The notes under the pieces: model-generated
The model's input: the letters and a program-made list of their open reading frames with translations, nothing else
Databases searched by the model: none
What the model was told of the DNA's origin: nothing
Origin: Arion vulgaris
Taxonomy: Eukaryota > Mollusca > Gastropoda > Stylommatophora > Arionidae
Assembly: GCA_020796225.1 (NCBI GenBank)
Contig: CM036756.1
Span: forward strand, 67,701,152 to 67,765,151
Direction: 5' to 3'
Length of the DNA: 64,000 nucleotides
Made by a program: the position numbers and the translations under genes
In this document: positions 32,161-43,849 of the stretch, one piece after another
Numbering within the stretch: position 1 is the first letter of the stretch
Layout: every line of letters begins with the position of its first letter

Positions 32161-32740
32161 TAGTGCCTGTTTGTTTATATTGTTTGTAACAGCTTCAATG
32201 GTTCTGCAATGTAACATGATTGCCACACGACAGTAGTCCACAAAAAGCATTGTTATTCAGATACAGTGGTGTCAATGACGAAGGTCGCCCACGCAAACGA
32301 TAGAACACATTAATATAAATAGTTGTAAGAACTAAAACCTACGAGGCGCACTCGATGTCATTACGCCAGAACTCTTCGCATGCACTGACTCTGAAAGACA
32401 ACCGGAAACTGCATAAAAAGAAAGATAAACGTAGACTAAATCTGCGTAACGAAAAATACGCACGCATTCCTGCACGAAACTTCAATTGTTACTCCAACCA
32501 CTTTACATCCTAACATGAAAGCATATTTTTAAAACAACAATTCTTTAGAGTACCTGCAGACTATCTTTGTATCAATTTCATTATTGAAAAGCCACCATCT
32601 ATGATACAATTTTTCTCTTCGGGTACATCGTTTGCACATAAATTGTCCATAATTTGCTACCAAATGAGAATATATATATATATTAGTGAAATATTTCCTT
32701 GGGTTAAGATTGATAAAGTTGATTTATAATCCGTGGTCTT
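32161..32740. other. Intron 1 sequence, nothing recognised
   Basis: About 580 bases with no recognised family or coding signal, preceding the CT-rich tract and exon 2. Confidence 0.4.
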
Positions 32741-32783
32741 TTTTCTCTCTCCTTCTTCCTCTCTCCCTCTCTCTCTCATCTCT

Positions 32784-32821
<38 letters not shown>

Positions 32822-32822
32822 A
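32741..32822. repeat. CT-rich microsatellite upstream of exon 2
   Basis: (CT)n interrupted tract about 70 bases before the exon 2 acceptor. It may add to the polypyrimidine environment, though the proximal tract TTGTTTTTTCCTGCAG is sufficient by itself. Confidence 0.9.
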
Positions 32823-32891
32823 AGTGCGCTTTATTGATAGTGAGTAAACTAAAACATCCACGTTACACTCATTCTTTGTTTTTTCCTGCAG

Positions 32892-33126
32892 GTAATAAAC
32901 GTCAATCGTGGATCAGTAGGCAACCAGTCAGGTAGCAGTGGTGCTGCGAATCAAACAAAGCTTTGTAGCAGCAATACCACTAGCAGAACCTCATCTCCCT
33001 CAGTGATAAGCACCCCTAGCCCCAATAGTGGCAAAGGAGGTTGTACAAAATCACGAAGTCTAGGAGCAGTAGCTGAGGCTGCTAATAATTTATCAGTATC
33101 CATACCGGAAACACCTGACATTAAAG
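32892..33126 (+). CDS. Exon 2 of the unrecognised nuclear-type protein
   Basis: Residues 55-132 plus the first base of codon 133. Acceptor TTTTTTCCTGCAG at 32879-32891; donor G|GTTAGT at 33127. The product is Ser/Thr/Asn-rich and looks disordered: SSGAANQTKLCSSNTTSRTS, then SPSVISTPSPNSGKGG with several Ser-Pro and Thr-Pro sites that could be proline-directed kinase targets, then AVAEAANNLSVSIPETP. Incoming phase 0 agrees with exon 1; outgoing phase 1 agrees with exon 3. No stop lies in frame over 235 bases flanked by good splice sites. Confidence 0.75.
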
Positions 33127-33235
33127 GTTAGTAGTAACTTGTTTTGTATGTAACCTCTTTCTCCTATGCTCTGTTTAACAATAGTTTTTATTTATAAAAT
33201 TTAGGGCTTATAGTCTGTTTCCCAATATCTACTAT

Positions 33236-33483
33236 TATCTTCTAATTTGCGTTCGTTCTTTACGACCAATTTAATCACTCTTTGTGATATGTTTGATCTT
33301 TGCCAAGAACATGTATACGTTGCATTTGGGTTTGTAGGCCCCTAAACGTATAGACTTCTACACGTTTAGGACATGTGCATCCGATTTCAGCAAAATCTCC
33401 TTAGTCGCCTCTTACGACATGTGTGGCAGGTAACAGTGTTTCTATTCTTTACACCCAAATTTGGGCCCTGTAACCACTCGGGC
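33236..33483 (-). mobile_element. SINE family B, copy 7
   Basis: Minus-strand, tail side TTGCGTTCGTTCTTTACGAC to head CCACTCGGGCG. Flanks TCTACTATTAT and TCTATTAT suggest a partial target duplication. It lies 110 bases after the exon 2 donor. Confidence 0.9.
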
Positions 33484-33494
33484 GTCTATTATAA

Positions 33495-33680
33495 TATATT
33501 TACAAACTATCCTTTGTTTACCAATTGTCTACTCTTATTTACCTATTGTCTGCTGTTATAGTCTGTTGACCTATTGTCTGCTGTTATAGTCTGTTGACCA
33601 ATTATCTGCTGTTACAGTCTGTCTACGAATTGTCTGCTGTTATAGTCTGTTGACCAATTATCTGCTGTTACGTTTTAATA
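33495..33680. repeat. Degenerate ~28-30-bp minisatellite
   Basis: Repeated TGTCTGCTGTTATAGTCTGT then TGACCAATTA variants, about five units. Confidence 0.8.
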
Positions 33681-34159
33681 ATTATTTGATATTATGATCT
33701 GTTAAACAATATTTTTGATGCTTGATTTCATGAAACTAATTGTGAGTCAAAGGCCAAATGATATCCCCAAAAAAGTTTAAATCTACTATTATATTTTTCC
33801 CGAATATTGTATCAGTTATGATCTGTTTTACGACTTGATGTTCCGTGTTAAGAATATTGTAAAATTTAATCTGTGGTTTGTATTTTTAAAAATTTTTTTC
33901 CCAATTTCCCCCACTATTTTACATCATGATAGGCACTGAACAAGTCGGGTTTTTTTTTTTTTTTTTAAATAGTGGCTGATTCTATAGTTCTGTGCCTTTA
34001 AGTTTTAATTTTTTACTTGTTCACCCTTTTTGCTTGATAAAGAACTTTTGGTCAAAACTTTGTGTTTGTTGTACAACTGTACTTTGCGTTTACATGTTTC
34101 GCCATTGCTACAGTTTTACTACAATTTTCCCCGTATATCGTTTACAATTTATAAATGAT

Positions 34160-34306
34160 CTCTTCTTGCGTTCGACTACTATGAATTCGGACATAGTGGG
34201 GACACCTCACAGCGCTTCGACGTTTTTTGGTGAAGGCCTGCTTTCCCTTTTTTATCAGTGTCCCTGCCTTACAGGCAAGGCAGGGGCCTTTCTCTGACTT
34301 CAGGGG
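34160..34306 (-). mobile_element. Short SINE family E, copy 5
   Basis: It carries TTCTTGCGTTCGACTACTAT, TTGGTGAAGGCCTGCTTTCC and CTCTGACTTCAGGGG blocks. An internal ACAGGCAAGGCAGGGGCC segment is rearranged compared with other copies. Confidence 0.6.
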
Positions 34307-34749
34307 TAAAATTGGATTAAAAGAGAACACTAGAAGGGGACACTAGATAGGCAGTGTGTGAAATTGCTCACACACTGCCTTGGGGAGAGGGGCTGGGAGA
34401 GCCAAAGGCTAGGATAAACCCTGAAAAAAAATCCCATCCCTTTGTGGGTCCCTAATGCAGGGGGCAGGAGTAAACCTACCAAAACCCGGAGGGAGGGACC
34501 TAAGGCAGTTGAGGGTTTAAAGGGTTTTATTCCTTGCTATCTTCTGGCATCTCCTAAAAACCCTCATTCCAACGATAGACTTTGTCTTTCCTTTAAAAAA
34601 ACAGTGGGGGTAGAGGGGGGGGTTTGTGAAAAAGGGGCAAGGCACATTCTCCAAAAGCTGCCCAGGTGGACAAAAGAGAAGACCTTCATCTTTCTTTCGG
34701 CCGAGCACAAACGGTAAGCAACAGTTACAGAGACAAAGACAAATAAACC

Positions 34750-37720
34750 TCTTAGATTTGGCACATGGAACGTAAGGACCATTTTCCTGGTTTTCAACCT
34801 GACCCGACGAAAAAAAAAGACATCAGGAAAACAGCTGTTATAGACAGAAAAGAGAGACTGCAGGTAGACATACCCCCTTTAAGGAAACCAGGTTTCCCAG
34901 ACTGTGGCTCAAAAAAAAAAAAATTTAAACTTTCTTTGGGGGGCCAAAACACCAATCAACCTAGACTGTATGGAGTCGGTTTTCCGGCACAATAGACTTG
35001 TGAAAGCTATTCATACACCAGTAGCTGCATCAGAACGAGTAATATACAGACTCAATGTAAAAGTGGACCCCTAAACATCGTATGTGTCTACGCACCAACC
35101 CTAGCAGCGTCTGCAGAAGATAAAGACAATTTTTATGACTCATTACAGAATGTCGTTAATTCTTTTCCCAGTAGATGACAACTGTTTATATTGGGCGACT
35201 TAAATGCACGCATGGGATTATCACCAGTCGGCCAGTATGCCGGGGTCACTGGCTTTGGGAAAATAACGATAATGGTCAAAGGTTTGAATTTGCCCCCAAA
35301 ACAACATGTTTTTACAAATTTTTTTTTCTGTCAAAAAAGAACGGGGTGTCATGGTGCCCCGATCAGGTCACGGGCACCAGCTTGATTTTTTCACACGCAG
35401 ACAACACATCAACACAGTAAAAATCACGTACTTTCCACAGGCCGGTGATACAGATCATGCACTAGTTATCAAAAGTCAAAATATTTCCCAAAGGGAAAAC
35501 CTATTCAACAAGAAGACCACCCAAACCCGTCACGTCACCAAAGGGGGATGACAGAGAATAGGAGACTTTCAGAAAGGCTTTACTGCTCTGTGAGAATGAA
35601 AGGGAGAATGTAAGGAGAAAAGGGGAAATTCTAAAATCAAAATATATGACTGTGCCATTGACTCTTTTGGCCCCAAGAAATTCTCCAACAAAGACTGGGT
35701 AGAAAAAAAATGAAAAACCCAACCCCTTTTTGGGGGAAAAAAAAAAGAGCCTAATAAATCACAAAAAAAAACCCCTCGCAAAGTTAAAAGGACCATCTTC
35801 GAAAAACAAAATCAGTATTGCAACGGGGTAAAGGAGGGGGAAAATGAATACTGGTCAAATCTGTGTTCTGCGAAAAAAAATGCTGCAGATGGGGGCCCAA
35901 ACCAAGGCAATGTACGAAAATATCAGAGTAGCTCTGGGACCAAACATAACAAAAATTGCACCACTAAAATCAGAAACAGGTGAGCCAATAACAGATATGA
36001 CCAAACAGCTCGAAAGATGGGTGGAACACTATTCCCAAACTTTACTCTGTGGAGAAACCAGCACCCAGTCCTCGATCAGATCATACCGAAACATCATGAC
36101 CAAACCGAGCTGGGTCCGAACCCCGGAGCAGGAACTTTCCGAAGCAATCAACAAAATTTTAAATCAAAGGGATCAGACTAACAACATTCCGCAAAATCTA
36201 AATACAATAGGGGTGTCCTGCTGCCCCCCCTCACAATCTCCCTTTTTCAGTGCTGGAGGGAACACTTCCTGGACATGAGGGATGAAAAATAGTGACCTCT
36301 ATAAAACAAAGGGGGGGGATTGAACAACTCAAGGGATCTCCCTTTTAAGCGTAACAGGAAAGGGATGTCCTTTCAAAAAGACTAAGAAACTGGCGGATGT
36401 CTTCCAAGTCACAAGTGGGTTTGGTAGAGGCAACAACTGACATAATTTCCCTTCGACCTCAAAAAAGTGCAGAGGAAAAGCAAGCCTCTTTTATTGCTTT
36501 TGTGGATTTGACTAAGGATTCGACACAGTCAGCAGGCCAAGTCTTTATAAAATATTGAAGTATATTGGTTGTCCCCCAAAATTGCTCCAATTATTTTTCC
36601 TTCCATGAGGGCATGAAAGCCAGCATACAGTTCGATGGGGAGCCCTCTGATAGTTTTTAGGTTAAAGTGGAGTAACAGGCGTGTCCTTGCCCCCCCTCTC
36701 TTTTGGGATCTTCTTCGATCCTTTTTAACCACGCCTTAGGGACGCTGATGGTGAGTTTTTATCCCCCTAGATCTGATGGGTTTATGTTTAACGGCTCGCT
36801 TAAGAGCCAAGACAAAAACGACAAAAACTTTGGGCCCCCTTTTTGCTGGGTGCTGCCTAGTCGCCCAATGAGACCACACTGCAAAGTCTAATTAATAATT
36901 TGTCAAAAGGGATGCGACCTCTTTTTTCTGACAAAAGTGTCTCCAAAACAGTTGTATTAGTCGGGGGGGTAAGACATCAAACATCACTTTAAATGGCACC
37001 ATCTAACACCAGTGCAAAATTCTGCATCTTGGGTCCAACCGCCAGCCTTTCTCTTGAGAGGAAATCAACGCTCATAGGGTGCGCATACATTCGGCAAACA
37101 TCAAAACGAGCGTGGACAACAAAAAATTGACATTGCAGACGAAGACCAAAATATCGAGCCTGTAATTAGTTCTTTTCATATGGCTCAAAAAATGGACAGC
37201 CACTCGACACGAGAGGAGACTTAAAATCTTTCCCCTTTGATGTCTCCGCAAGATTTGAACATCAGGGGTACGACAAGATAACCAATACTGAAGTACTCAA
37301 AGGGAAATCTGCCTTCCCCTCATGGGCATGCTAGCAGTAAGACTGATGGTTTGGGGCATGTGGGAAAGAATGGAAACATCGCATCCAAAAAAAATGTTTT
37401 TCTGTGAACTTTCGGAGGGGAAGAGGGACCAGGGCAGACCACTGCTCAGATATAAAGATGTCTGCAAACCTCAATGAAAAAATTTTCTAAGATCCCAGCA
37501 CATGGGAGGGACTAGCAGCAATTGGTGGAAAGCCAAATTTGGGAAAGGGGGCAAGTCTTTGAGAAGAGACTTATGTACGAGCTGAAAACAAGAGAGAAAA
37601 GGGAAAAATCAAAATTGTCACAAAAAAACTTGCCCATTGACCGTCTGTAAAGATGAAAAAGGGGCCCAAAGAAGAGGGCAAGTTGGGAAAATGTTCAAAA
37701 AAAAAACTCAGATTTTGTAG
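34750..37720 (+). mobile_element. Near-complete, heavily damaged LINE (endonuclease plus reverse transcriptase)
   Basis: Blocks of one non-LTR retrotransposon ORF2 occur in order on the + strand in shifting frames. Endonuclease: FGTW(N)VRT near 34758, (G)DLNARMGLSPVGQYAGVTG near 35194, INTVKIT and DHALVI near 35410-35470. Linker and RT: AMYENIRVALGPN near 35915, then FVDLTK.(F)DTV near 36500, HEGMKA and DGEPSDS near 36610-36655, YLGS near 37030. C-terminus: RLKIFP-type, ITNTEVLK near 37280, VWGMWERME near 37350, EGKRDQGRPLLRYKDVCK near 37415. There are many frameshifts, mostly at homopolymer runs. The product would nick and reverse-transcribe genomic targets; this copy cannot encode it. Confidence 0.85.
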
Positions 37721-38235
37721 CCAAGACGGCCGTCATTAGGGCCAGAGGGGCCCCCCAAATATAATGTGTAACACGTATTATTTAATGGATTAAAAAATAA
37801 CCAACCCAAAGCCATGATTTTCCGAAAAAGTGTTCGGGCCCCCCCCAACAAAAAGTACGAGCCGCCCTGTTCTGAAGAAACTATGACCCCCTTTAATTGC
37901 TATCTGAAACCAAGTTTCATTATCATTAACCCATTAACATCCTTCACTGTGACTCAGTAACTGTTATCTCTAAGCCTTGTGTTATGCCCGGTGTAACCAA
38001 AAGCCATATTGTTCAGGTGTTAATACTTCAGTGCTGCATGGTAAATCTAATCTTGAGAGGTGATTTCTGAGAGCGGGCACACACGAAGAATAGCAGGTGT
38101 TTCTAGACTTCACCTTGTGTGTAGCTTTACTCTCACTGATATGACATGAGATTTTTTTTTAACGGTTCTTGATTGTGCATATTATTGTTGACTACAACAC
38201 ACATATCCAGCATGGTTTTGAGATTTTATTATTTT
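37721..38235. other. LINE 3' flank and intron 2 sequence
   Basis: Up to about 37870 the same homopolymer-rich style as the LINE continues (possibly its 3' UTR). After that the sequence looks ordinary and no family is recognised. Confidence 0.4.
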
Positions 38236-38266
38236 TCTTCTTACACTCCATATCAACCACTTGGTA

Positions 38267-38596
38267 GGGGGCTGCCTAGAGTAGTTGATAGTAGCTCGGC
38301 CTGCTAGCTGTGAGACGCCTCATAGCTCGGGTTCGAACCTACTGTCCGGCATTTGTTCAGTCCCCTGGTCTTACTCAGGACGATAACGTGAGTACCTCTG
38401 AAGTCGGAGAAAATCTGCCTGTATGGCGAGGAATACTAATTACGAGTACATTGAGCACACGGCTGCCAGTGTAAAGTAATTTACAATGTGCACGCTGCTG
38501 CCATTGTAAGAAATTGGAAAAACAGATTTTCACGCAAAAATCAGTTTCAGAGATGGAACTTCGTCTGAGTTAAAAGCGGACGGAAAAAAAAAAAAA
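38267..38596 (+). mobile_element. SINE family D, copy 3, nested in SINE A
   Basis: Full-length D with tRNA-like head and A13 tail. ACTTGGTA is at 38259-38266 and 38597-38604, duplicating SINE A sequence. Confidence 0.93.
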
Positions 38597-38633
38597 ACTT
38601 GGTAAACCACTCTTTGTGATCTGAGCCTAAGAG

Positions 38634-39210
38634 TTCATAGTTCATAAGTACGGTTCCAACTTCACTGCAACGGGTCACCCCATAATTGCTCCGTTCCTGT
38701 GCCAATGAAAATCATCTGAAATGCTAACAACTGTGAAATGTTTCCTGTGTGAACTAATTCCAGAATGAAACAGCCGCGTATCACCACAAAAAGCAACCTG
38801 CTCCGCATAAAATGCATATGGCCATTGCTAATGTAGCAACACCAAACTGTTCATCACTTGAATTGCAATTTTTGTCGAAGGGAACATCAATCATGACAAA
38901 ATCCAGCTTTCTGCACTCGCAATTAAACTGCATACGGCAGATTGAGCTTGTTCGTCATAACCGCTGTCCGCCATTTTCTGAATACACACTAACACACAAC
39001 AAACGCACGGTTGACACAGCAAAAGCATTCCATGTAACATCCATAGCTCACATCGTTGCCCAAGCACTAACTCAGTAGCTCGGCAAACGAAACCGGATAA
39101 TACTCGACCAAACATGTCGGAAATGCGCTAGCAAAGTCGTGTTCAGAATCAAACAGTTCTGACTCTGAATGGCCTTCCCGCATTCCGCCATTGCTGGCCA
39201 AGGTTTTTCA
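38634..39210. mobile_element. 577-bp insertion of unknown class with 10-bp TSD
   Basis: It is bounded by AGCCTAAGAG at 38624-38633 and 39211-39220, which is continuous in other family A copies. The insert has no poly-A, no recognised tRNA-like head and no obvious terminal inverted repeat. On the minus strand a modest frame contains MADSGYDEQAQSAVCSLI, then stops. A TSD of 9-11 bp fits Mutator-like elements among DNA transposons and also retroposition. Confidence 0.75.
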
Positions 39211-39627
39211 AGCCTAAGAGTGATTGTATGTTGTATGGTATACAAGAGGGCCCGCACATCCGATTTCTGCGACGCTTTTATCTGCTAGCGTAACTTCCTA
39301 GGCCTCTACCTTAGTCGCCTCTTACGACATGCTTTGTTGGTCGCAGTGTTACTATTCTTTGCTCCTTGTGGGCCCGGCAAAACACGGGCGAAGGGACTTT
39401 AACCAACGTGTTGTATTTAAAATATCATGAGCTGTAATGTAATGTCTTGCATGAGTGTGCACACCTAAGGACATATCTGTAGATAGTTTCTGCCATCACC
39501 CTCATCGTCCTACTATCTCTGTATATCTCATTGTATGAAGTCTGCTGCATCAGATCATGTACTTGCTCTTACAGTGCCAAGTATTTGTGGTTATTTATTG
39601 GACACTGAGAGCGACAATAGCATAGAG

Positions 39628-39918
39628 CAGGGGTGGGCAAACTGCGGGCCGCATGCGGCCCGCCATTGTATATTTTGCGGCCCTCAAACACATTTATCCA
39701 TATTAGAAAGTATACTGTTATAGTGTAAGTCTGTTAGAAATATAATTTATTTCAGAAGTTATCTACATTATGTAAAACTACCTTTGTTTTTCAATAAAAA
39801 TATTTCATTGATTACTTACCGAGAATTAAACAAAAATATACATAATATTATATGTGGCCATCCAATAGCTTTACAATTTTCAATGTGGCCCTCTGCACAA
39901 AACGTTTGCCCACCCCTG
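39628..39918. mobile_element. hAT-family MITE, complete, perfect 8-bp TSD
   Basis: Terminal inverted repeats CAGGGGTGGGCAAAC (39628-39642) and its exact complement (39904-39918), 15 of 15. GCATAGAG is duplicated at 39620-39627 and 39919-39926. The 8-bp TSD and CAGGGG.GGGCAAA ends are typical of hAT elements. 291 bp with no ORF, so it must have been moved in trans. Confidence 0.95.
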
Positions 39919-39929
39919 GCATAGAGTTT

Positions 39930-40065
39930 AGTGTATTTGCTTTGTAATCCCATGATTAAGTTTTACACAGTGGTATTATAATAAGATTTGTTCCAGTCTT
40001 AACAGCTGTCTTAGAGGCTGCCCAGCCTCACTTGGGAACCATGTAAAGACACATTTAGGTTTTAC
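39930..40065 (+). mobile_element. SINE family J-like fragment
   Basis: GGCTGCCCAGCCTCACTTGG at 40015-40034, with an upstream tRNA-like stretch (TTTGCTTTGTAATCCCATGA), resembles 53968-54155. It is diverged. Confidence 0.4.
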
Positions 40066-40079
40066 GTAAGCAGTTGTTG

Positions 40080-40265
40080 GGGAATATAATAATAAGGGTC
40101 CTTTCCTGGAACCAGCAGGGACAGCAAAAGAAGGAAAGTCCGAGAAAAACACGGAGGCGAGATTTGGAGGCAGAGATCAACAATAAAGAGATGGTGGGAG
40201 GGAGCTGCGAGAGATGGGAAGACTTGGCATGAGTTGGTTGATGGCCTATGCCCCAATTCGGGTTA
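40080..40265 (+). mobile_element. LINE 3'-end fragment
   Basis: It reads GPFLEPAGTAKEGKSEKNT, then (T)WRRDLEAEINN-like and WEDLA residues with frameshifts. GCCTATGCCCCAATTCGGGT is shared with 27595-27715. Confidence 0.7.
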
Positions 40266-40269
40266 AAAA

Positions 40270-41040
<771 letters not shown>

Positions 41041-41295
41041 CGCCCGAGTGGTTACCGGGCCCAAATTTGGGGTGTAAAGAATAGAACCACTGTTACCTGC
41101 CATACATGTTGTAAGAGGCGATTAAGGAGGTTTGGCTGAAATCGAATGCATGTGTCCTAAACGTGTAGAAGTCTATGCGTTTAGGGCCTACCAAACCAAT
41201 GTGCAACGTATACACGTTCTTGGCAATGATCAAACATATCACAAAAAGTGATTAAAATTGGCGGGAAGAGCGAACGCAAAGAAGAAGAAGAAGAT
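41041..41295 (+). mobile_element. SINE family B, copy 8
   Basis: Plus-strand, CGCCCGAGTGGTTACCGGGC to GAACGCAAAGAAGAAGAAGA. Insertion into the AT tract hides any TSD. Confidence 0.93.
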
Positions 41296-41299
41296 CTCT

Positions 41300-42690
41300 A
41301 TTTTAGTTAATGTTTCATGCAGTTTGTCCTTAGCAGAAAGTCGCCACATCCCGCATGAAAGTCACTAAACAGTTCTACTATTAAAAAAAAAGAACTCCTT
41401 CATCGTCTTGTTCAATGTTTCTGAATATTCACGTCTTGAATGTCTGTATTTTCCCAGTGCCTGAGAAGATTTTTTTCTTTCTGTAACATCCTTTTTTTTA
41501 AAAAGGATGTCTTTGAAAAAGTGCATATTCTCAAACTTGTTGTACTTTTGTTAACTTGCATGTGTTATGTCATATGATAGGGGATGATAAGGTACCTAAG
41601 AAATTGTAAGTGCATGTTTGGCAATTTGCATCGCGTGTTGGTGGCTTTGGTCCAAACACAGTATCACAAAAACAAAACAATTGAAACCCGCATGTCACAT
41701 ATCATAGTGCAGAGGTGACCTAGCTTTGTATGTTAACGTTGTTTGACTGTAGGAAGTAATATAATGAGTATTGACTAAATGTATTTCATAAATGACTGTA
41801 GTAATTACAGTGTGATATGCTGAATTAATTATAGATTGCGAAATTCCAAATATAACTGGCTTGCTCATATTTTGGCAACCTGGCATATTCAACATCTTCC
41901 CCACCCATCCACAACGTCACAACCTCACCCGTGTTTGTTTTCCGACATTGGAGAGAGCCTGTAACGTTTACTTATGTAGGTGTACTCTACCCAGCTCGCT
42001 AACGTGCCAAAACTTGGATCTGGTATCATACAATTTTTTGTTTGTTTATAAATTCTGGTGAAATCATTAGTTATCTGGCACGCACTACATTTGTTCTAAT
42101 CTGGATTTGGAAATATCTCTCCGTCTTATCCGTCATCAATTGCTATGACAGCTGCTGGCGAGGACGATGACATCTGTTCACTGGATCTGCTGTCAGATGC
42201 TCTCTATCACGTATGTTTGTGACCTCTCGTGCTGTTCATGTAAATGCATATTTTTTCTCTTCCTCTCATGGGATACATTATTTACCCGTCTCTTCTTTAC
42301 TTTCTATATCATTAATATTCCAACTTGTGTGGTGTATTCATTGATTTATTTCAATGACTCTTCTATTGTTAGTTGCAATTTTAATGTGGATAATTTCTGA
42401 TGAAAATAATTTGACGATCCCTTCTTATTCATGACTTTGTGTTTAGACTATATATTCAGGCTACCATTACTAATAAGACAACCTCTCATGTACAGTTTTG
42501 TTGTTGTTCACATTGAGTTAGTTTGGTCTGATCTCAGTTTGTCCTTATCAATTCTGTTCCCTGTTCCATATTTGGCCTCTCATGTCTGGCACAGAAGTTG
42601 GACAATTTATTGCTTTTGTTATCTGTTTTTGGTTGTTGCACTTATACCTTTCTTCTACATCTTCATGCTTGCGTTATACGTTGTTATATT
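41300..42690. other. Intron 2 sequence, nothing recognised
   Basis: 1.4 kb of apparently unique sequence. Hydrophobic open frames at 42167-42724 reflect T-rich composition; there are no domains, start context or splice logic. Confidence 0.45.
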
Positions 42691-42693
42691 TAG

Positions 42694-42945
42694 TGCCGGG
42701 GCCCGCAAGGGAAGCAAAGATTAGTACCACTGCGACCTACAAGCATGTCGTAAGAGACGACTGATGTAGGACCTAGGAAAGTTACCCTAGTAAATAAAAA
42801 GCATCGCAGAAATCGGATGTGTTGGCCTACTTTTAGACGCATAACTGGCACAACGTACAATCGCTCTTAGGCTCAGATCACATACAAATCACACATAGTG
42901 GTTAACAAGTGGTTGATCAGGTAGGAGCGTTCGAACAAGAAGAAA
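42694..42945 (+). mobile_element. SINE family A, copy 12
   Basis: Plus-strand from GCCGGGGCCCGCAAGGGAAG to GAGCGTTCGAACAAGAAGAA, with GTCGTAAGAGACGACTGATG and AGTTACCCTAGTAAATAAAA. The first bases of the head are missing. Confidence 0.9.
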
Positions 42946-42964
42946 TGGTTATATATATAGATAC

Positions 42965-43215
42965 CTCACTTGTTTGCTTCACAAACCAAAGATACAGAGA
43001 ACGATAGAGTCAGGTAGTACCACTTGTTTGCTTCACAAGCCAAAGATACAGAGAACGATAGAGTCAGGTAGTACCACTTGTTTGCTTCACAAGCCAAAGA
43101 TACAGAGAACGATAGAGTCAGGTAGTTAATATATATATATACCACTTGTTTGCTTCACAAACCAAAGATACAGAGAACGATAGAATCAGGTAGTTAATAT
43201 ATATATATATCTCAC
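42965..43215. repeat. 54-bp minisatellite with embedded AT tracts
   Basis: Units CACTTGTTTGCTTCACAAGC, CAAAGATACAGAGAACGATA, GAGTCAGGTAGTAC start at 42967, 43021 and 43075. A fourth unit and a partial fifth follow, each preceded by a TTAATATATATATA insertion at the same place in the unit. Confidence 0.93.
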
Positions 43216-43849
43216 TTGCTTCACAACGTCAACGTTACATAGAGCGCTACGGATAGATCGTTTATCTCCTAATCCAAAAATACAAGATCTTGACGGATTA
43301 GACGAGCGTCCGTTGACACATTGAAATAAAAGGTTCGCTAAAGGAATGGATGAGTTACATAGGAAACTAGTTGAATATCTAAACGATAATGTCTACTAGT
43401 AGTACTGTGAGGACTTTGACACTTCACACCAGTACGGCATTATTTGCAGCGGGTTTACCTGTACCTCTTTTTATCATTTAAATGAGCTTCTTTGCGTGCT
43501 CCGACGCTGTTTGACACGAGGAAGGTAAATAATCATCTTTCATCCACCTTCAGAAATCTCCAATCCTGTTCTCAGCTCTTGAGCCTGTTAGCATCTTCCC
43601 CCTGTCGTGTTAAAGTGCTGCCTAATCTTATACTTATATATGTCTAACTGCCAAACTGGCCAAGGTTGCATAATCAACTTACCGTGCCCATATTATCTCA
43701 ATCGTCCACGTCCGTATTATACGGTTCTCATGCTCACTTATTTTCGGTAGGGTCTCTTTTCTTGTCATCATTCTTTCTATATTAGGTTGAACCTTTATTA
43801 AGAAGCCAGTATCTTTGATAAAAATTATGTTGTCCATGTCGTTTTCCTT
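43216..43849. other. Intron 2 sequence, nothing recognised
   Basis: About 630 bases with no recognised element. It ends in a poly-T that belongs to the following SINE C. Confidence 0.4.

Larger units (their letters stand above)
38236..39390 (-). mobile_element. SINE family A, copy 11, interrupted twice
   Basis: Pieces of one minus-strand A element lie at 38236-38266, 38597-38633 and 39211-39390. A family D SINE and a 577-base insertion of unknown type separate them, each flanked by a duplication of A sequence. The head ends CCCGGCAAAACACGGGCG. Confidence 0.9.

Noticed and set aside
31867..32236. Overlapping ORFs in three frames (FVYIWW, FIFGGIL, LYLVVYF repeats)
   Set aside because: They are products of a 24-bp T-rich minisatellite, whose unit length keeps all frames open.
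38812..39078. 88-codon plus-strand ORF in the 577-bp insertion as a transposase remnant
   Set aside because: No catalytic motif or known transposase block is visible; kept only as an insertion of unknown class.
42167..42724. Hydrophobic ORFs suggesting a membrane protein
   Set aside because: T-rich intron sequence read as Phe/Leu/Cys; no signal of splicing, and the last part runs into SINE A.
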